Shown: positions 18,419 through 26,930 of the stretch, one piece after another
Layout: each line of letters starts with the position of its first letter
Position numbering within the stretch: position 1 is the stretch's first letter
Assembly (NCBI GenBank): GCA_902780175.1
Contig: CACZEU010000013.1
Location: 6,118-70,117, forward strand
Origin: an uncultured Bacteroidia bacterium
GTDB lineage: Bacteria > Bacteroidota > Bacteroidia > Bacteroidales > UBA932
Reading direction: 5' to 3'
DNA: 64,000 bases
The notes under the pieces: generated by a model
Databases searched by the model: none
Seen by the model: only the letters and a program-made list of their open reading frames with translations
What the model was told of the DNA's origin: nothing
Program-made: the position numbers and the translations under genes

Positions 18419-19414
18419 CTACAGAGTCTGTCCTCCTATGAATTCACGCATGATGGAAGTAGGAGGCACGGCGGCTATCTCCGACGGCTTGAGCGCCTGT
18501 ACCTTCGTGAGGAACGACAGCAGCTGCTGCGCCTTCTCGTATGCTGGCGAAGACTCGCTGATTCCGTACAGAAGCGGCTCAGCGTAGTATTTGAGCAGGG
18601 GGACGTCGTACAGGGTGGATGTGTTGAGGACGACTTCCGCATTCTCCTCATAGGGGAAGATGTTGCGGGTCTCGCCGCGGCGTACCGACGGCCAGCGGAG
18701 GATATTGTCCTCGGGGCTGATGCCGCGGACGCGGTTGTCGCGGACTATGCGCCTCAGGAGGCGTTTGTCGGTGGTGCTGTTGTGGACCTTCTCGCCGCCG
18801 GGAAGGGCCGAAAGGGACGAGATGTAGATGCGGAAGATGCGGTCCTGGTCAACGGCGTAGGTGAGCGCGGGGTTGAGGGCGTGGATGCCCTCCATGAACA
18901 GGATGTCGTTCTCCTTGAGCTGCATGCGGCGGCTCTCGTCGAATACGGTGACTCCGGTCTTGAAGTCGAATCTGGGTATGATGACCTCCTTGCCGGCGAG
19001 CAGGTCGTTGAGGTTCTCGTTGAGCAGCTTGACGTTCATCGCCCCGAGTGCCTCGAAGTCGTATTCGCCGTTCTCGTCGAGGGGCGTCTGCTCGCGGGGG
19101 AGGAAGTAGTTGTCGAGTTCGATTACCTTGGGGGAGATGCCCAGGACGCGGCACTGCTGTGCGATGCGCAGGCTGCTGCTGGTCTTGCCGCTCGAGCTGG
19201 GACCGGACATCATTACGATGTTGGAATGCCTGCGGCGCCAGAAAATCTGGTCGGCCGCCTCGGCGTATTTGCGCTCCTGGCGGGCTTCGCAGAGGTTTAT
19301 CAGGCTTACGGCCTGGCCGGACATAACTACTTCGTTGACTTTCTCGAGAGTGTCTATCTCTACAGCGGAGCACCAATCCTTGTACTCCTGGCGTGCGGCT
19401 TCAATTTTCGTCAT
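18419..19414 (-). CDS. Uridine kinase-like P-loop nucleoside kinase (short form)
   Basis: 331-residue kinase of the phosphoribulokinase/uridine kinase family. Walker A is GPSSSGKT at 71-78, and a DNYFLPREQTPLDENGEYDF substrate segment and FMEGIHALNP motif follow. It likely phosphorylates uridine or a related nucleoside. Bacteroidota relatives are usually about 550 residues, with N-terminal TGS and threonyl-tRNA-synthetase-like domains. Here only about 60 residues precede the P-loop, and the start overlaps the upstream gene by 14 bp, so those domains are absent. Apart from the missing N-terminus nothing looks damaged. Confidence 0.8.
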   Translation of the reverse strand: MTKIEAARQEYKDWCSAVEIDTLEKVNEVVMSGQAVSLINLCEARQERKYAEAADQIFWRRRHSNIVMMSGPSSSGKTSSSLRIAQQCRVLGISPKVIELDNYFLPREQTPLDENGEYDFEALGAMNVKLLNENLNDLLAGKEVIIPRFDFKTGVTVFDESRRMQLKENDILFMEGIHALNPALTYAVDQDRIFRIYISSLSALPGGEKVHNSTTDKRLLRRIVRDNRVRGISPEDNILRWPSVRRGETRNIFPYEENAEVVLNTSTLYDVPLLKYYAEPLLYGISESSPAYEKAQQLLSFLTKVQALKPSEIAAVPPTSIMREFIGGQTL

Positions 19415-20072
19415 AAATCGTTTCTTCTGGTTCGTTGAACGGCTCGAGGAAGGGGTTGGTCATCCTTTCCTCTCCTATGGTGCTTGGGGCGCCGTGCCCC
19501 GGATATACGGTTATGTCGCCCGGAAGCATCATCAGTTTCTCCATAATGCTCCTGATCAGGTCGTCATATTCACTGAGATACAGGTCCGTGCGGCCGATGG
19601 CTCCGGCGAAAAGGGTGTCTCCCGTGAAGATGGCGCCCTCTTTCTCCTCGAGGTAGCAGACGCCGCCGGGAGAGTGCCCCGGGGTGGTTATGACGAGGAA
19701 TTCCAGTCCTGCGGCCTTGATGCGGCTGCCGTCTTCCACGGGGGTGGTCGTAAAGTTGATGTCGGGTGCGGGGATGCCGAATTTGGCGACCCGCTGGAAG
19801 TATTCGAGCACGGGCCAGTCGGCGTCGGACATATACACCGGCATGCCGTAGAGGCGCTGCAGTTCCGCCACTCCATACACGTGGTCCATGTGGCCGTGGG
19901 TGAGGAGAACGGCCTCCGGAACCAGTGAGGCCGTGGACAGGTAATCCAGCAGGGTGCCGCGTTCCTCAGGGGAGTTGAATCCCGGGTCCACGATGACGCA
20001 CTTGCCGGGCATCCCGCTGAGTATCAGTGTGTTCTCTGACAGGAGGTTGAAAATGAATCTCCGGATTTCCAT
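19401..20072 (-). CDS. MBL-fold metallohydrolase, glyoxalase II-like
   Basis: 223-residue metallo-beta-lactamase-fold hydrolase. All metal motifs are present: THGHMDH (HxHxDH), TPGHSPGG, FTGDTLF (bridging Asp) and YPGHG. This pattern fits small hydroxyacylglutathione-hydrolase-like enzymes that split thioesters; in bacteria without glutathione the substrate is unclear. First gene of the leftward operon with kinase, recO and uvrA. It is divergent from the deoxynucleoside kinases across a 67-bp promoter region. Confidence 0.88.
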   Translation of the reverse strand: MEIRRFIFNLLSENTLILSGMPGKCVIVDPGFNSPEERGTLLDYLSTASLVPEAVLLTHGHMDHVYGVAELQRLYGMPVYMSDADWPVLEYFQRVAKFGIPAPDINFTTTPVEDGSRIKAAGLEFLVITTPGHSPGGVCYLEEKEGAIFTGDTLFAGAIGRTDLYLSEYDDLIRSIMEKLMMLPGDITVYPGHGAPSTIGEERMTNPFLEPFNEPEETIYDEN

Positions 20073-20088
20073 TTCTTGTGAAGATTGT

Positions 20089-20120
20089 TTGGCAAAAATA
20101 CGAAAAACTGATTACATTTG
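20089..20120 (+). promoter_or_regulatory. Promoter for deoxynucleoside kinase genes, divergent region
   Basis: TTG at 20089-20091 and TACATTTG at 20113-20120 are spaced by 21 bp, an excellent match to the Bacteroidota consensus; the ATG is at 20140. On the opposite strand TATTTTTG (complement of 20093-20100) could serve the leftward MBL operon, so the two promoters would overlap. Confidence 0.7.
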
Positions 20121-20139
20121 TAAGACAAGAGCTGAACAA

Positions 20140-20754
20140 ATGCATATAGGTATCGCAGGCAATATCGGATGCGGCAAAACGACGCTCACGCGTATGCTGT
20201 CCGAGCACTACGGCTGGACTCCCAAGTACGAAGCCGTAACGTACAATCCCTATCTGGAAGACTACTACAAAGACATCCCCCGCTGGTCGTACAACCTGGA
20301 AACGTATTTCCTCGCCCAGCGTTTCAAGGACGTGCTTGAAATAGCCGCCTCCAAAGACGTCATCATCCAGGACCGCACCCTGCTGGAGGGCGTGCACATC
20401 TTCGTGGCCAACAATTACGAGCAGGGCAACCTCTCCGAACGGGACTACGACACGTACATGCAGCTTTTCCGCCTCATGATGAGCATGGTCAATCCGCCCG
20501 ACCTGCTGATCTACCTCAAGTCCAGCGTTCCCCATCTCGTGTCCCAGATCCAGAAGCGCGGCCGCGACTACGAGCAGAGCATAAGCCTGGAATACCTCTC
20601 CGGACTCAACCGCCACTATGAGGAGTGGATAGGCTCCTATGAGGGCCGGCTGCTCGTCATCGACGCCGATTCCCTCGATTTCGAGCACAGGCCGGAGGAC
20701 TTCTCCCTCATTACCGATAAAATCGACGCCGAACTCTTCGGCCTTTTCAAATAA
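20140..20754 (+). CDS. Deoxynucleoside kinase, copy 1
   Basis: 204-residue salvage kinase that phosphorylates deoxynucleosides with a nucleoside triphosphate. The P-loop is GNIGCGKTTL at the N-terminus. The VIIQDRTLLEGVHIF segment carries the DR(S/T) catalytic motif, and LIYLKSSVPHLVSQIQKRGR the LID arginines. ATG 20140 is chosen because it starts directly at the P-loop strand and follows a good promoter. The next gene is a close paralogue of the same length. The two may have different base specificity or form a heterodimer, as in lactobacilli; this is inference. Confidence 0.9.
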   Translation: MHIGIAGNIGCGKTTLTRMLSEHYGWTPKYEAVTYNPYLEDYYKDIPRWSYNLETYFLAQRFKDVLEIAASKDVIIQDRTLLEGVHIFVANNYEQGNLSERDYDTYMQLFRLMMSMVNPPDLLIYLKSSVPHLVSQIQKRGRDYEQSISLEYLSGLNRHYEEWIGSYEGRLLVIDADSLDFEHRPEDFSLITDKIDAELFGLFK

Positions 20755-20760
20755 TATTTA

Positions 20761-20768
20761 TATCTTTG
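20761..20768 (+). promoter_or_regulatory. Candidate -7 box for second deoxynucleoside kinase
   Basis: TATCTTTG matches TAnnTTTG 22 bp before the ATG at 20790. The TTG element at the expected distance is weak, so the gene may also be read from the upstream promoter. Confidence 0.4.
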
Positions 20769-20789
20769 TAAGTTGTAACAATACAAGGT

Positions 20790-21413
20790 ATGCATATAGC
20801 CATTGCAGGAAACATCGGAAGCGGCAAGACGACGCTCACCAAGATGCTCGCCGCCCACTACGGGTGGACCCCCAAGTTCGAGCCAGTGGACTTCAACCCC
20901 TACCTGGCTGATTACTACGAGGATATGGAACGCTGGTCCTTCAACCTCCAGATCTATTTCCTGAACAAGCGCTTCAAGGACATCCTTGAGATCAACAAGT
21001 CCGACAAGGTCATCATCCAGGACCGCACCATCTACGAGGACGCCCGCATCTTCGCCCGCAACCTCCACGAAATGGGCCTCATGAGCACCCGTGACTTCGA
21101 GAACTACACCGACCTCTTCGACCTCATGATGTCCCTCGTCGGCACCCCCGACCTCCTCATCTACCTGCGTTCCAGCATACCCAACCTCATCGCCCAGATC
21201 CAGAAACGCGGCCGCGAGTACGAGAAGAGCATACGCATCGACTACCTCACCGGCCTGAACGACAAGTACGAAGACTGGATAGCCACCTATCCCGGCAATC
21301 TCCTCATCGTGGACGCCGACAACATCAAGTTCGGCAACCGTCCCGAGGATTTCGAGCAGATTACCAATATGATAGATGCCAAACTCAACCCCCTCTTCCC
21401 GGAGGATAAATGA
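20790..21413 (+). CDS. Deoxynucleoside kinase, copy 2
   Basis: 207-residue paralogue of the preceding gene. The same motifs align without gaps: GNIGSGKTTL, VIIQDRTIYEDARIFARN, LIYLRSSIPNLIAQIQKRGR. Differences in the substrate-pocket region (EPVDFNPYLADYYEDMERW versus EAVTYNPYLEDYYKDIPRW) could shift base preference. The stop overlaps the next start (ATGATGA), so the acyl-CoA synthetase is probably cotranscribed. Confidence 0.9.
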   Translation: MHIAIAGNIGSGKTTLTKMLAAHYGWTPKFEPVDFNPYLADYYEDMERWSFNLQIYFLNKRFKDILEINKSDKVIIQDRTIYEDARIFARNLHEMGLMSTRDFENYTDLFDLMMSLVGTPDLLIYLRSSIPNLIAQIQKRGREYEKSIRIDYLTGLNDKYEDWIATYPGNLLIVDADNIKFGNRPEDFEQITNMIDAKLNPLFPEDK

Positions 21414-23332
21414 TGAAAGATCCCGCAAGACCAACCATAATAGATTTCGTACGGAAGTACACCGATCAGTACGCAGACCTGACCTATCTCCGCGAGAAGG
21501 TTGACGGCGTCTGGACGGAAACCTCTTTCGGCACCACGTGGCAGGAGGCCAGGCTCTATGCGGCCGGCTTCATGGCCCTGGGGCTCAGGAAAGGCGACAA
21601 GGTGTCCCTGCTGTCGGAAGGCCGCAACGCCTGGATATTCTGCGAGCTCGGCATACTCTTCGCCGGCGGCGTGGACGTCCCCATGTCCTTCAAGCTTGAG
21701 TCCGACTACGACCTCACCTTCCGCATCAACCATTCCGATTCCCGCTTCGTGGTGGTGTCCGAGGGCCAGCTTCCCAAGGTGCGCCGCGTGCTCTCCCAGT
21801 GCCCTTCGGTGGAGAAAGTCATAGTTTTCGACGACATTCCCCTTGCCGACGGCGAGATGCACTTCAGCGAGATCCGCCGCATGGGCGAGGAGTTCCTCGA
21901 GGCGCATCCCGGCGAGCTGGAGGCCTGCATGGACTCCATCGGCCCCGACGATTACGCCAATATTTCCTATACGTCCGGCACCACCGCCGACCCCAAGGGC
22001 ATCCTGCTCACCCACCGCAACTACACGGCCAATGTCGAGCAGGCCGGTTCCGTCGTCAGCGTTGATGTCGGCGACGTGATGCTCATCATCACTCCGCTCG
22101 ACCATTGCTTCGCCCACGTCTGCGGGATGTATTTCATGATGTGCCACGGCGGAAGCGTAGCCACCGTCCCCGGCGGCCGTAACGCCGTCACGATGCTCAA
22201 GAACATCCCCATCGCCATACGCGAGGTCCGTCCGCACCTTATGCTTTCCGTCCCTGCGATTTCCCGCAACTTCCGCAAGAACATCGAGGCCGGCATACGC
22301 AAGAAGGGCAAGACGGTCGAGCGCCTGTACGAGTTCGCCCTGCGCAACGCCATCGCATACAACCGCGAGTATTACAATATGGGCAAACCCGCCTGGAAGC
22401 AGTTCTGGCGTGCGCCCATCAAGGCCCTCATGGACAAACTGGTATTCAGCGGCGTAAGGGAAGGCTTCGGCGGCCGCCTGAAGTTCTTCGTGGGCGGAGG
22501 CGCCCTGCTCGACATCGAGCTGCAGCGCTATTTCTGCGCCATCGGGATGCCCATTTTCCAGGGCTACGGCCTGTCGGAGGCCACTCCGGTCATCTGTTCC
22601 AACTCCCTCGGCCACGCCCGTTTCGGCTCGTCCGGCCGCACCGTCCAGCCCATGGACATCAAGATCTGCGGCGAGGACGGAAATGAACTCCCCGTCGGCT
22701 CCACCGGCGAGATAGTCATCCGCGGCGAAAACGTCATGGCCGGATACTGGAAGAACCCGGAGGCTACGGCATCCACCATAGTGGACGGCTGGCTGCATAC
22801 GGGCGACCGGGGCTACCTCTGCAAGGAAGATCCCCGCTACCTCTATGTCACCGGCCGCTTCAAGAGCCTCCTCATCTCGTCCGACGGCGAGAAATATTCT
22901 CCCGAGGGCTTCGAGGACAGCCTCGCCGACGGCTCCCGCTTCATCGACGCATCGATGCTCTACAACAACCAGAGCCCCTGGACGGCGGTGCTCGTCATCC
23001 CCGCCAAGGCCGCGCTGGCTGAGGCGGTGAAGGCCAAGGGCCTCGATCCTGAGTCCTCCGAGGGCCTCAGGGCGCAGCTGGACATACTTCAGTCCGAGGT
23101 CGATTCCTACCGTGCCGGCGGTCGCCATCAGGGAATGTTCCCCGAGAAATGGCTCCCCGCCGCCATCGTAGTGGGGGACACTCCTTTCACCGAGCAGAAC
23201 GGCATGCTCAACACCACGTCCAAGATGGTCCGCGGCAAGGTGGAGAAGTTCTACGCCGACCGCATCTCCTACGCCATGACCGCAGAGGGCAAGGACCTGT
23301 ACAACAGCAAGAATATTGAATCACTTAAATAA
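21410..23332 (+). CDS. Long-chain acyl-CoA synthetase (AMP-forming)
   Basis: 640-residue adenylate-forming enzyme that activates fatty acids as acyl-AMP and then acyl-CoA. The AMP-binding motif is YTSGTTADPKGILLTHRN near residue 187. Other conserved blocks are GYGLSEATPVIC, GWLHTGDRGYL (catalytic Asp) and VTGRFKSLLISSDGEKYSPE near the C-terminal hinge. The long insertion before GGGALLD is typical of the FadD15-like group. The start is ATG 21410 or 21413. The downstream sugar transporter is only 8 bp away, although function does not obviously link them. Confidence 0.92.
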   Translation: MMKDPARPTIIDFVRKYTDQYADLTYLREKVDGVWTETSFGTTWQEARLYAAGFMALGLRKGDKVSLLSEGRNAWIFCELGILFAGGVDVPMSFKLESDYDLTFRINHSDSRFVVVSEGQLPKVRRVLSQCPSVEKVIVFDDIPLADGEMHFSEIRRMGEEFLEAHPGELEACMDSIGPDDYANISYTSGTTADPKGILLTHRNYTANVEQAGSVVSVDVGDVMLIITPLDHCFAHVCGMYFMMCHGGSVATVPGGRNAVTMLKNIPIAIREVRPHLMLSVPAISRNFRKNIEAGIRKKGKTVERLYEFALRNAIAYNREYYNMGKPAWKQFWRAPIKALMDKLVFSGVREGFGGRLKFFVGGGALLDIELQRYFCAIGMPIFQGYGLSEATPVICSNSLGHARFGSSGRTVQPMDIKICGEDGNELPVGSTGEIVIRGENVMAGYWKNPEATASTIVDGWLHTGDRGYLCKEDPRYLYVTGRFKSLLISSDGEKYSPEGFEDSLADGSRFIDASMLYNNQSPWTAVLVIPAKAALAEAVKAKGLDPESSEGLRAQLDILQSEVDSYRAGGRHQGMFPEKWLPAAIVVGDTPFTEQNGMLNTTSKMVRGKVEKFYADRISYAMTAEGKDLYNSKNIESLK

Positions 23333-23340
23333 CGTTAATT

Positions 23341-24612
23341 ATGACCAAGACCGCTTCCAGCAAGAGTTATACACCCGCCATCGCGGTGTGTTTCGCGCTC
23401 TTCTTCATGATTGCCTTCGTCACCAACCTCGCGGGTTCGATGGGCGTCATCGTCACCAACCAGTTCGGCGCATCCAAGGCACTCTCACAGCTTGGCTCGC
23501 TCGCCAACTTCATCGCCTATGCCTGCATGGGTATACCTGCCGGCATCATCCTCAGGCGCAAGGGCTATAAGTTCACCGCCCTTCTCGCCGTCATAATCGG
23601 CCTCGTCGGAGTCGGCATCCAGTTCCTCTCCGGATATGTCGAGTCCTTCGGCGTTTATGTGGCCGGTGCATTCGTTGCCGGTTTCTCGATGTGCCTGCTC
23701 AACATCGTTGTCAACCCCATGCTCAACACCCTGGGCGGCGGCGGCAACAAGGGCAATCAGCTTATCCAGTGGGGCGGCTCCTGCAACTCCATCGGCGGAA
23801 CACTCGCTCCCATCTTCGTCGGCTGGCTTGTCGGCGGCAGCATCGCTGATGCATCCGTTGCCAAGGCTGCTCCCGTGATGATTATCGCAATGGCCATTTT
23901 CGCCCTCGCGTTCGTCATCATCATGCTCACCAATATCCCCGAGCCCCATATGGAGACTCCCGAGGAGAAGGCTGCACGTCTTGCCGGCAACGCCGTCAAG
24001 GATGCCCACAGCCCTCTTTCCTTCCGTCACTTCGTGCTCGGTGCAATTGCCATTTTCTTCTATGTAGGCATTGAGGTCGGCATTCCCAATACCGCCAACG
24101 TTTACTACTCCGGCCTTGACTGGGTAGGACCGGCCCTCACCGGAACGCTCATCGGCGGCTATTGGTTCTGCATGCTCATCGGCCGTCTGGTCGGAGCTTC
24201 GATTGCCGGAAAGATCAGCAGCAAGAGCATGCTCCTGTTCACCTCCGCGCTGGCCATCGCCTTCCTGCTCTGCGCTATCTTCATTCCCGAGAGCGCCGCT
24301 GTCAAGTTCGGCGAATCCCAGGTTCCCGTTTCGCTGGTGTTCCTGATGCTCTGCGGCCTTTGCACCTCCATCATGTGGGGGTCGATCTTCAACCTCTCCA
24401 CCGAGGGCCTCGGCAAGTACACTGCAGCCGCTTCCGGCATTTTCATGACCCTCGTCTGCGGCGGCGGTATCATCCCGTTCGTGCAGAATCTCCTTGCCGA
24501 CAAGGTCGGATCCATCCAGAGCTACTGGCTCATCATCATCTGCCTCGCGTACCTCATCTTCTATGCGGTTGCCGGCAGCAAGAACGTCAACAAGGACATC
24601 CCTACAGAATAA
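23341..24612 (+). CDS. Sugar MFS transporter, FucP/glucose-galactose family
   Basis: 423-residue inner-membrane transporter with about 12 hydrophobic helices. The family hallmarks are a first helix ending in FVTNLAGSMG, the GIPAGIILRRKGYK loop between helices 2 and 3, and a long NPMLNTLGGGGNKGNQLIQWG stretch typical of the Bacteroidota hexose symporters. It would import glucose, galactose or a similar sugar with protons. The next gene, 6 bp downstream, is a ROK sugar kinase, so uptake and phosphorylation are coupled in one operon. Confidence 0.9.
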   Translation: MTKTASSKSYTPAIAVCFALFFMIAFVTNLAGSMGVIVTNQFGASKALSQLGSLANFIAYACMGIPAGIILRRKGYKFTALLAVIIGLVGVGIQFLSGYVESFGVYVAGAFVAGFSMCLLNIVVNPMLNTLGGGGNKGNQLIQWGGSCNSIGGTLAPIFVGWLVGGSIADASVAKAAPVMIIAMAIFALAFVIIMLTNIPEPHMETPEEKAARLAGNAVKDAHSPLSFRHFVLGAIAIFFYVGIEVGIPNTANVYYSGLDWVGPALTGTLIGGYWFCMLIGRLVGASIAGKISSKSMLLFTSALAIAFLLCAIFIPESAAVKFGESQVPVSLVFLMLCGLCTSIMWGSIFNLSTEGLGKYTAAASGIFMTLVCGGGIIPFVQNLLADKVGSIQSYWLIIICLAYLIFYAVAGSKNVNKDIPTE

Positions 24613-24618
24613 GCAGCC

Positions 24619-25578
24619 ATGGATAAGCCTTACGTTCTCGGTATAGACATCGGCGGCCAGACCGCCAAGTGCGGCATCGTCAACGCCCGCGGCGAGGTTC
24701 TCGCCCAGAGCATCATGGTCTCCAACAAGCACGACGACGCCCAGAGCTTCATCACTGCTCTTGCCGCAACCCTTCAGAAACTCATTTCCGACTCCGACCT
24801 CACGGACCAGATCCGCGGTATCGGCGTGGGCGCCCCCAACGGCAACTATTACACCGGAGAGATCAAGCAGGCCCCCAACCTGTCGTGGGCTCACGAGGGC
24901 AACGTGCCTTTCTCATCCATGCTGTCCGAGGCCATGGGCGGAATGCCCGTCGCGCTTACCAACGACGCCAACGCCGCTGCAGTCGGTGAAATGACCTACG
25001 GTGCCGCCAAGGGACTCAAGAACTTCATTATGATTACTCTCGGCACCGGCGTCGGCAGCGGTATCGTCATTGACGGCAAGGTGCTTTACGGTCACGACGG
25101 TTTCGCCGGCGAGCTCGGCCATACCTGCGCCGTCCGCGGCGGCCGCCGTTGCAACTGCGGCAAGCAGGGCTGCCTCGAGGCCTATTGCTCTGCAATCGGC
25201 GTCGCCCGTACCGCCGTGGAGTGGCTCGACCAGCACCCGGAGGAGTCTTCCCTCCTTAGCCTCCGCGAGAACATCACTTCCAAGGATGTTTACGAGGCGG
25301 CCAAGTCCGGAGACAAGATGGCCAAGGAGATTTTCGAGTACACCGGAAGCATCCTGGGCCGCAGTTTCGCTGATTTCATCGCTTTCTCCGCCCCCGAGGC
25401 CATCGTGCTCTTCGGCGGTCTGGCCCGTGCAAGGGAGTTCCTTACCGAGCCTATCGAGGAGGCCATGAACAGCAACGTCCTTCCTTTGTGGAAAGACAAG
25501 GTAAAGCTTATGTACTCAAGCCTGTCGGAGTCCGACGCCGCCATTCTCGGCGCCTCCGCACTCGCCTGGAATCTTTAA
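24619..25578 (+). CDS. ROK-family sugar kinase, probably glucokinase
   Basis: 319-residue ROK kinase. It has the ATP site (LGIDIGGQTAKCGIVN), the sugar-binding/catalytic loop with Asp (TNDANAAAVGEM), the ELGHTCA histidine and the zinc-binding CNCGKQGCLE motif. It should phosphorylate an incoming hexose, most likely glucose, at carbon 6. Directly downstream of the sugar transporter. Exact hexose preference cannot be read here. Confidence 0.9.
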   Translation: MDKPYVLGIDIGGQTAKCGIVNARGEVLAQSIMVSNKHDDAQSFITALAATLQKLISDSDLTDQIRGIGVGAPNGNYYTGEIKQAPNLSWAHEGNVPFSSMLSEAMGGMPVALTNDANAAAVGEMTYGAAKGLKNFIMITLGTGVGSGIVIDGKVLYGHDGFAGELGHTCAVRGGRRCNCGKQGCLEAYCSAIGVARTAVEWLDQHPEESSLLSLRENITSKDVYEAAKSGDKMAKEIFEYTGSILGRSFADFIAFSAPEAIVLFGGLARAREFLTEPIEEAMNSNVLPLWKDKVKLMYSSLSESDAAILGASALAWNL

Positions 25579-25599
25579 TGTTTAATTTTTTATAATTTA

Positions 25600-26391
25600 A
25601 TGAAAACCTACAAATTTTTCTTCGCACTTGCACTTGGCGCAGCTGTCGTAGCCTGCACTCCCAAGCCTGCAGAGCCTGCCGTTGACGGCGAGGATGCCGC
25701 AACCGAGGCAATCAAGACACTCAAGGATTTTACCCCCAGCAAAGCAGAGATAGATACCGTCAGCTATCTTATCGGCGTCAATTTCGGAAGCTTCCTCAAG
25801 GGATATGATTTCGGTGATGTCAATTACAGCAAGGTCATTGCCGGTATGAAGGATTTCGTCGCCTCCAAGGGTGATTTCCGCGATCCCGATTTCGACAAGC
25901 AGTTCAAGATCAGCCCCAACCGTATCAACGACGTTTTCAACTCCTATCTGGAGAAGAGGCACAACTATAAGCTCCTCGCCAACAAGGAGAAAGGTGACAA
26001 GTGGCTTGCCGCCAACCTCAAGAAGGACGGCGTACAGGTGACCGACAGCGGCCTCCAGTACAAGATCATCGAGGCCGGTAACGAGGACCTCAAGCCCACC
26101 GCAGCCGACACCGTAGTCGTCCGCTACAAGGGTACCCACCTCGACGGTACCGTCTTTGACGAGACCGCTGAAGGCGCAGATCCCGCAAGCTTCACCCTTG
26201 GCAGCGTCATCCCGGGCTGGACCGAGGGCATGCAGCTCAGCGGTGAGGGCGGCCACATCGAGCTCTACGTCCCTGCCGACCTCGCTTACGGCGAGAACGG
26301 CCGTCCCGGCATCGAGCCCAACTCCACCCTTATCTTCGACATCATCCTCGAGCACGTCGGAAAGACTGTTGCTGCTCCTGAGGAGAAATAA
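25600..26391 (+). CDS. FKBP-type peptidyl-prolyl isomerase lipoprotein
   Basis: 263-residue exported folding catalyst with lipoprotein signal MKTYKFFFALALGAAVVAC. An N-terminal helical dimerisation domain (about 35-140, FkpA-like: TVSYLIGVNFGSFLKGYDFG) is followed by an FKBP domain (DTVVVRYKGTHLDGTVFDET; VIPGWTEGMQL; AYGENGRPGIEPNSTLIFDI), with the tryptophan and aromatic pocket residues present. It assists folding of envelope proteins. It lies 21 bp after the ROK kinase and is followed by a clear terminator. Confidence 0.92.
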   Translation: MKTYKFFFALALGAAVVACTPKPAEPAVDGEDAATEAIKTLKDFTPSKAEIDTVSYLIGVNFGSFLKGYDFGDVNYSKVIAGMKDFVASKGDFRDPDFDKQFKISPNRINDVFNSYLEKRHNYKLLANKEKGDKWLAANLKKDGVQVTDSGLQYKIIEAGNEDLKPTAADTVVVRYKGTHLDGTVFDETAEGADPASFTLGSVIPGWTEGMQLSGEGGHIELYVPADLAYGENGRPGIEPNSTLIFDIILEHVGKTVAAPEEK

Positions 26392-26413
26392 TCAGAAGCG
26401 CTCTGAAATGTAT

Positions 26414-26445
26414 GAAGGCGGCCTTATCGGTCGCCTTCTTTTTTG
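26414..26445 (+). terminator. Rho-independent terminator after FKBP gene
   Basis: A 10-bp stem (GAAGGCGGCC / GGTCGCCTTC, one mismatch) with a 5-bp loop is followed directly by a run of T residues. Confidence 0.85.
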
Positions 26446-26468
26446 CTGATATCCTTCTTCGCTCCCCC

Positions 26469-26617
26469 GGAGGCCGCTGAAAAAGTGGGGTACCTCCTCA
26501 GGAAACCCTCCGCTACGCTCCGCCCCTCCCACGCCTTGCGGCGCGGGCCCCTCCCATTCATGGTCATGGGCGACCAAAGGTTTCCTGAGGAGGTACCCCA
26601 CTTTTTCAGCGGCCTCC
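26469..26617. repeat. P1 palindromic element, copy D (intergenic, cleanest copy)
   Basis: Perfect 39-bp inverted arms (26469-26507 and 26579-26617) flank a 71-bp core with the P1 order: CTCCGCTACGCTCCGCCCCT, CCCACGCC, GCGCGGGCCCCTCCCATTCA, then TGGTCATGGGCGACCA. The arms have no match at the other loci. It occupies most of the 26392-26660 gap; apart from the upstream terminator nothing else is visible there. Confidence 0.9.
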
Positions 26618-26660
26618 TAACACCGATGGTCGAACGGATATAGGGGAAATCGGTGAAAGG

Positions 26661-26930
26661 TTACAGCAGGCTGCAGTGTCCTTCGATTATTCGTTGGCAG
26701 TCGGGGTTGTCGAGGGTGTTGGGGCAGGGGAGGATGCGGACGGGAGTGCCGCTGACTTCGGCCATTACTACAAGGTCGCGGAGGGCCTCCGCTTCGATGA
26801 CGAGGAAGCGCTCGTGGCTGTCGGCGTCGATCTCTTCGAGGGGGCTGCCGATTTTGTGCTCGATGTATGCCCTGAGGTCGGTCAGGGGGGCGTTTGAGCC
26901 GTCAGGGTCGACCGTGCAGATGGTGGTCAT
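26661..26930 (-). CDS. Unknown 89-residue protein
   Basis: Small soluble acidic protein without signal peptide or membrane helix. It has a cysteine near each end (TICTVD, LPCPNTLDNPDC, GHCSLL), which might bind metal, but I recognise no family. Its start overlaps the stop of the upstream gene by 4 bp, which supports it as a real translated gene rather than a chance frame. Confidence 0.5.
   Translation of the reverse strand: MTTICTVDPDGSNAPLTDLRAYIEHKIGSPLEEIDADSHERFLVIEAEALRDLVVMAEVSGTPVRILPCPNTLDNPDCQRIIEGHCSLL

Noticed and set aside
21287..23128. Long open frame opposite the acyl-CoA synthetase
   Set aside because: The sense strand encodes a full-length conserved enzyme; the antisense protein is a low-complexity shadow.
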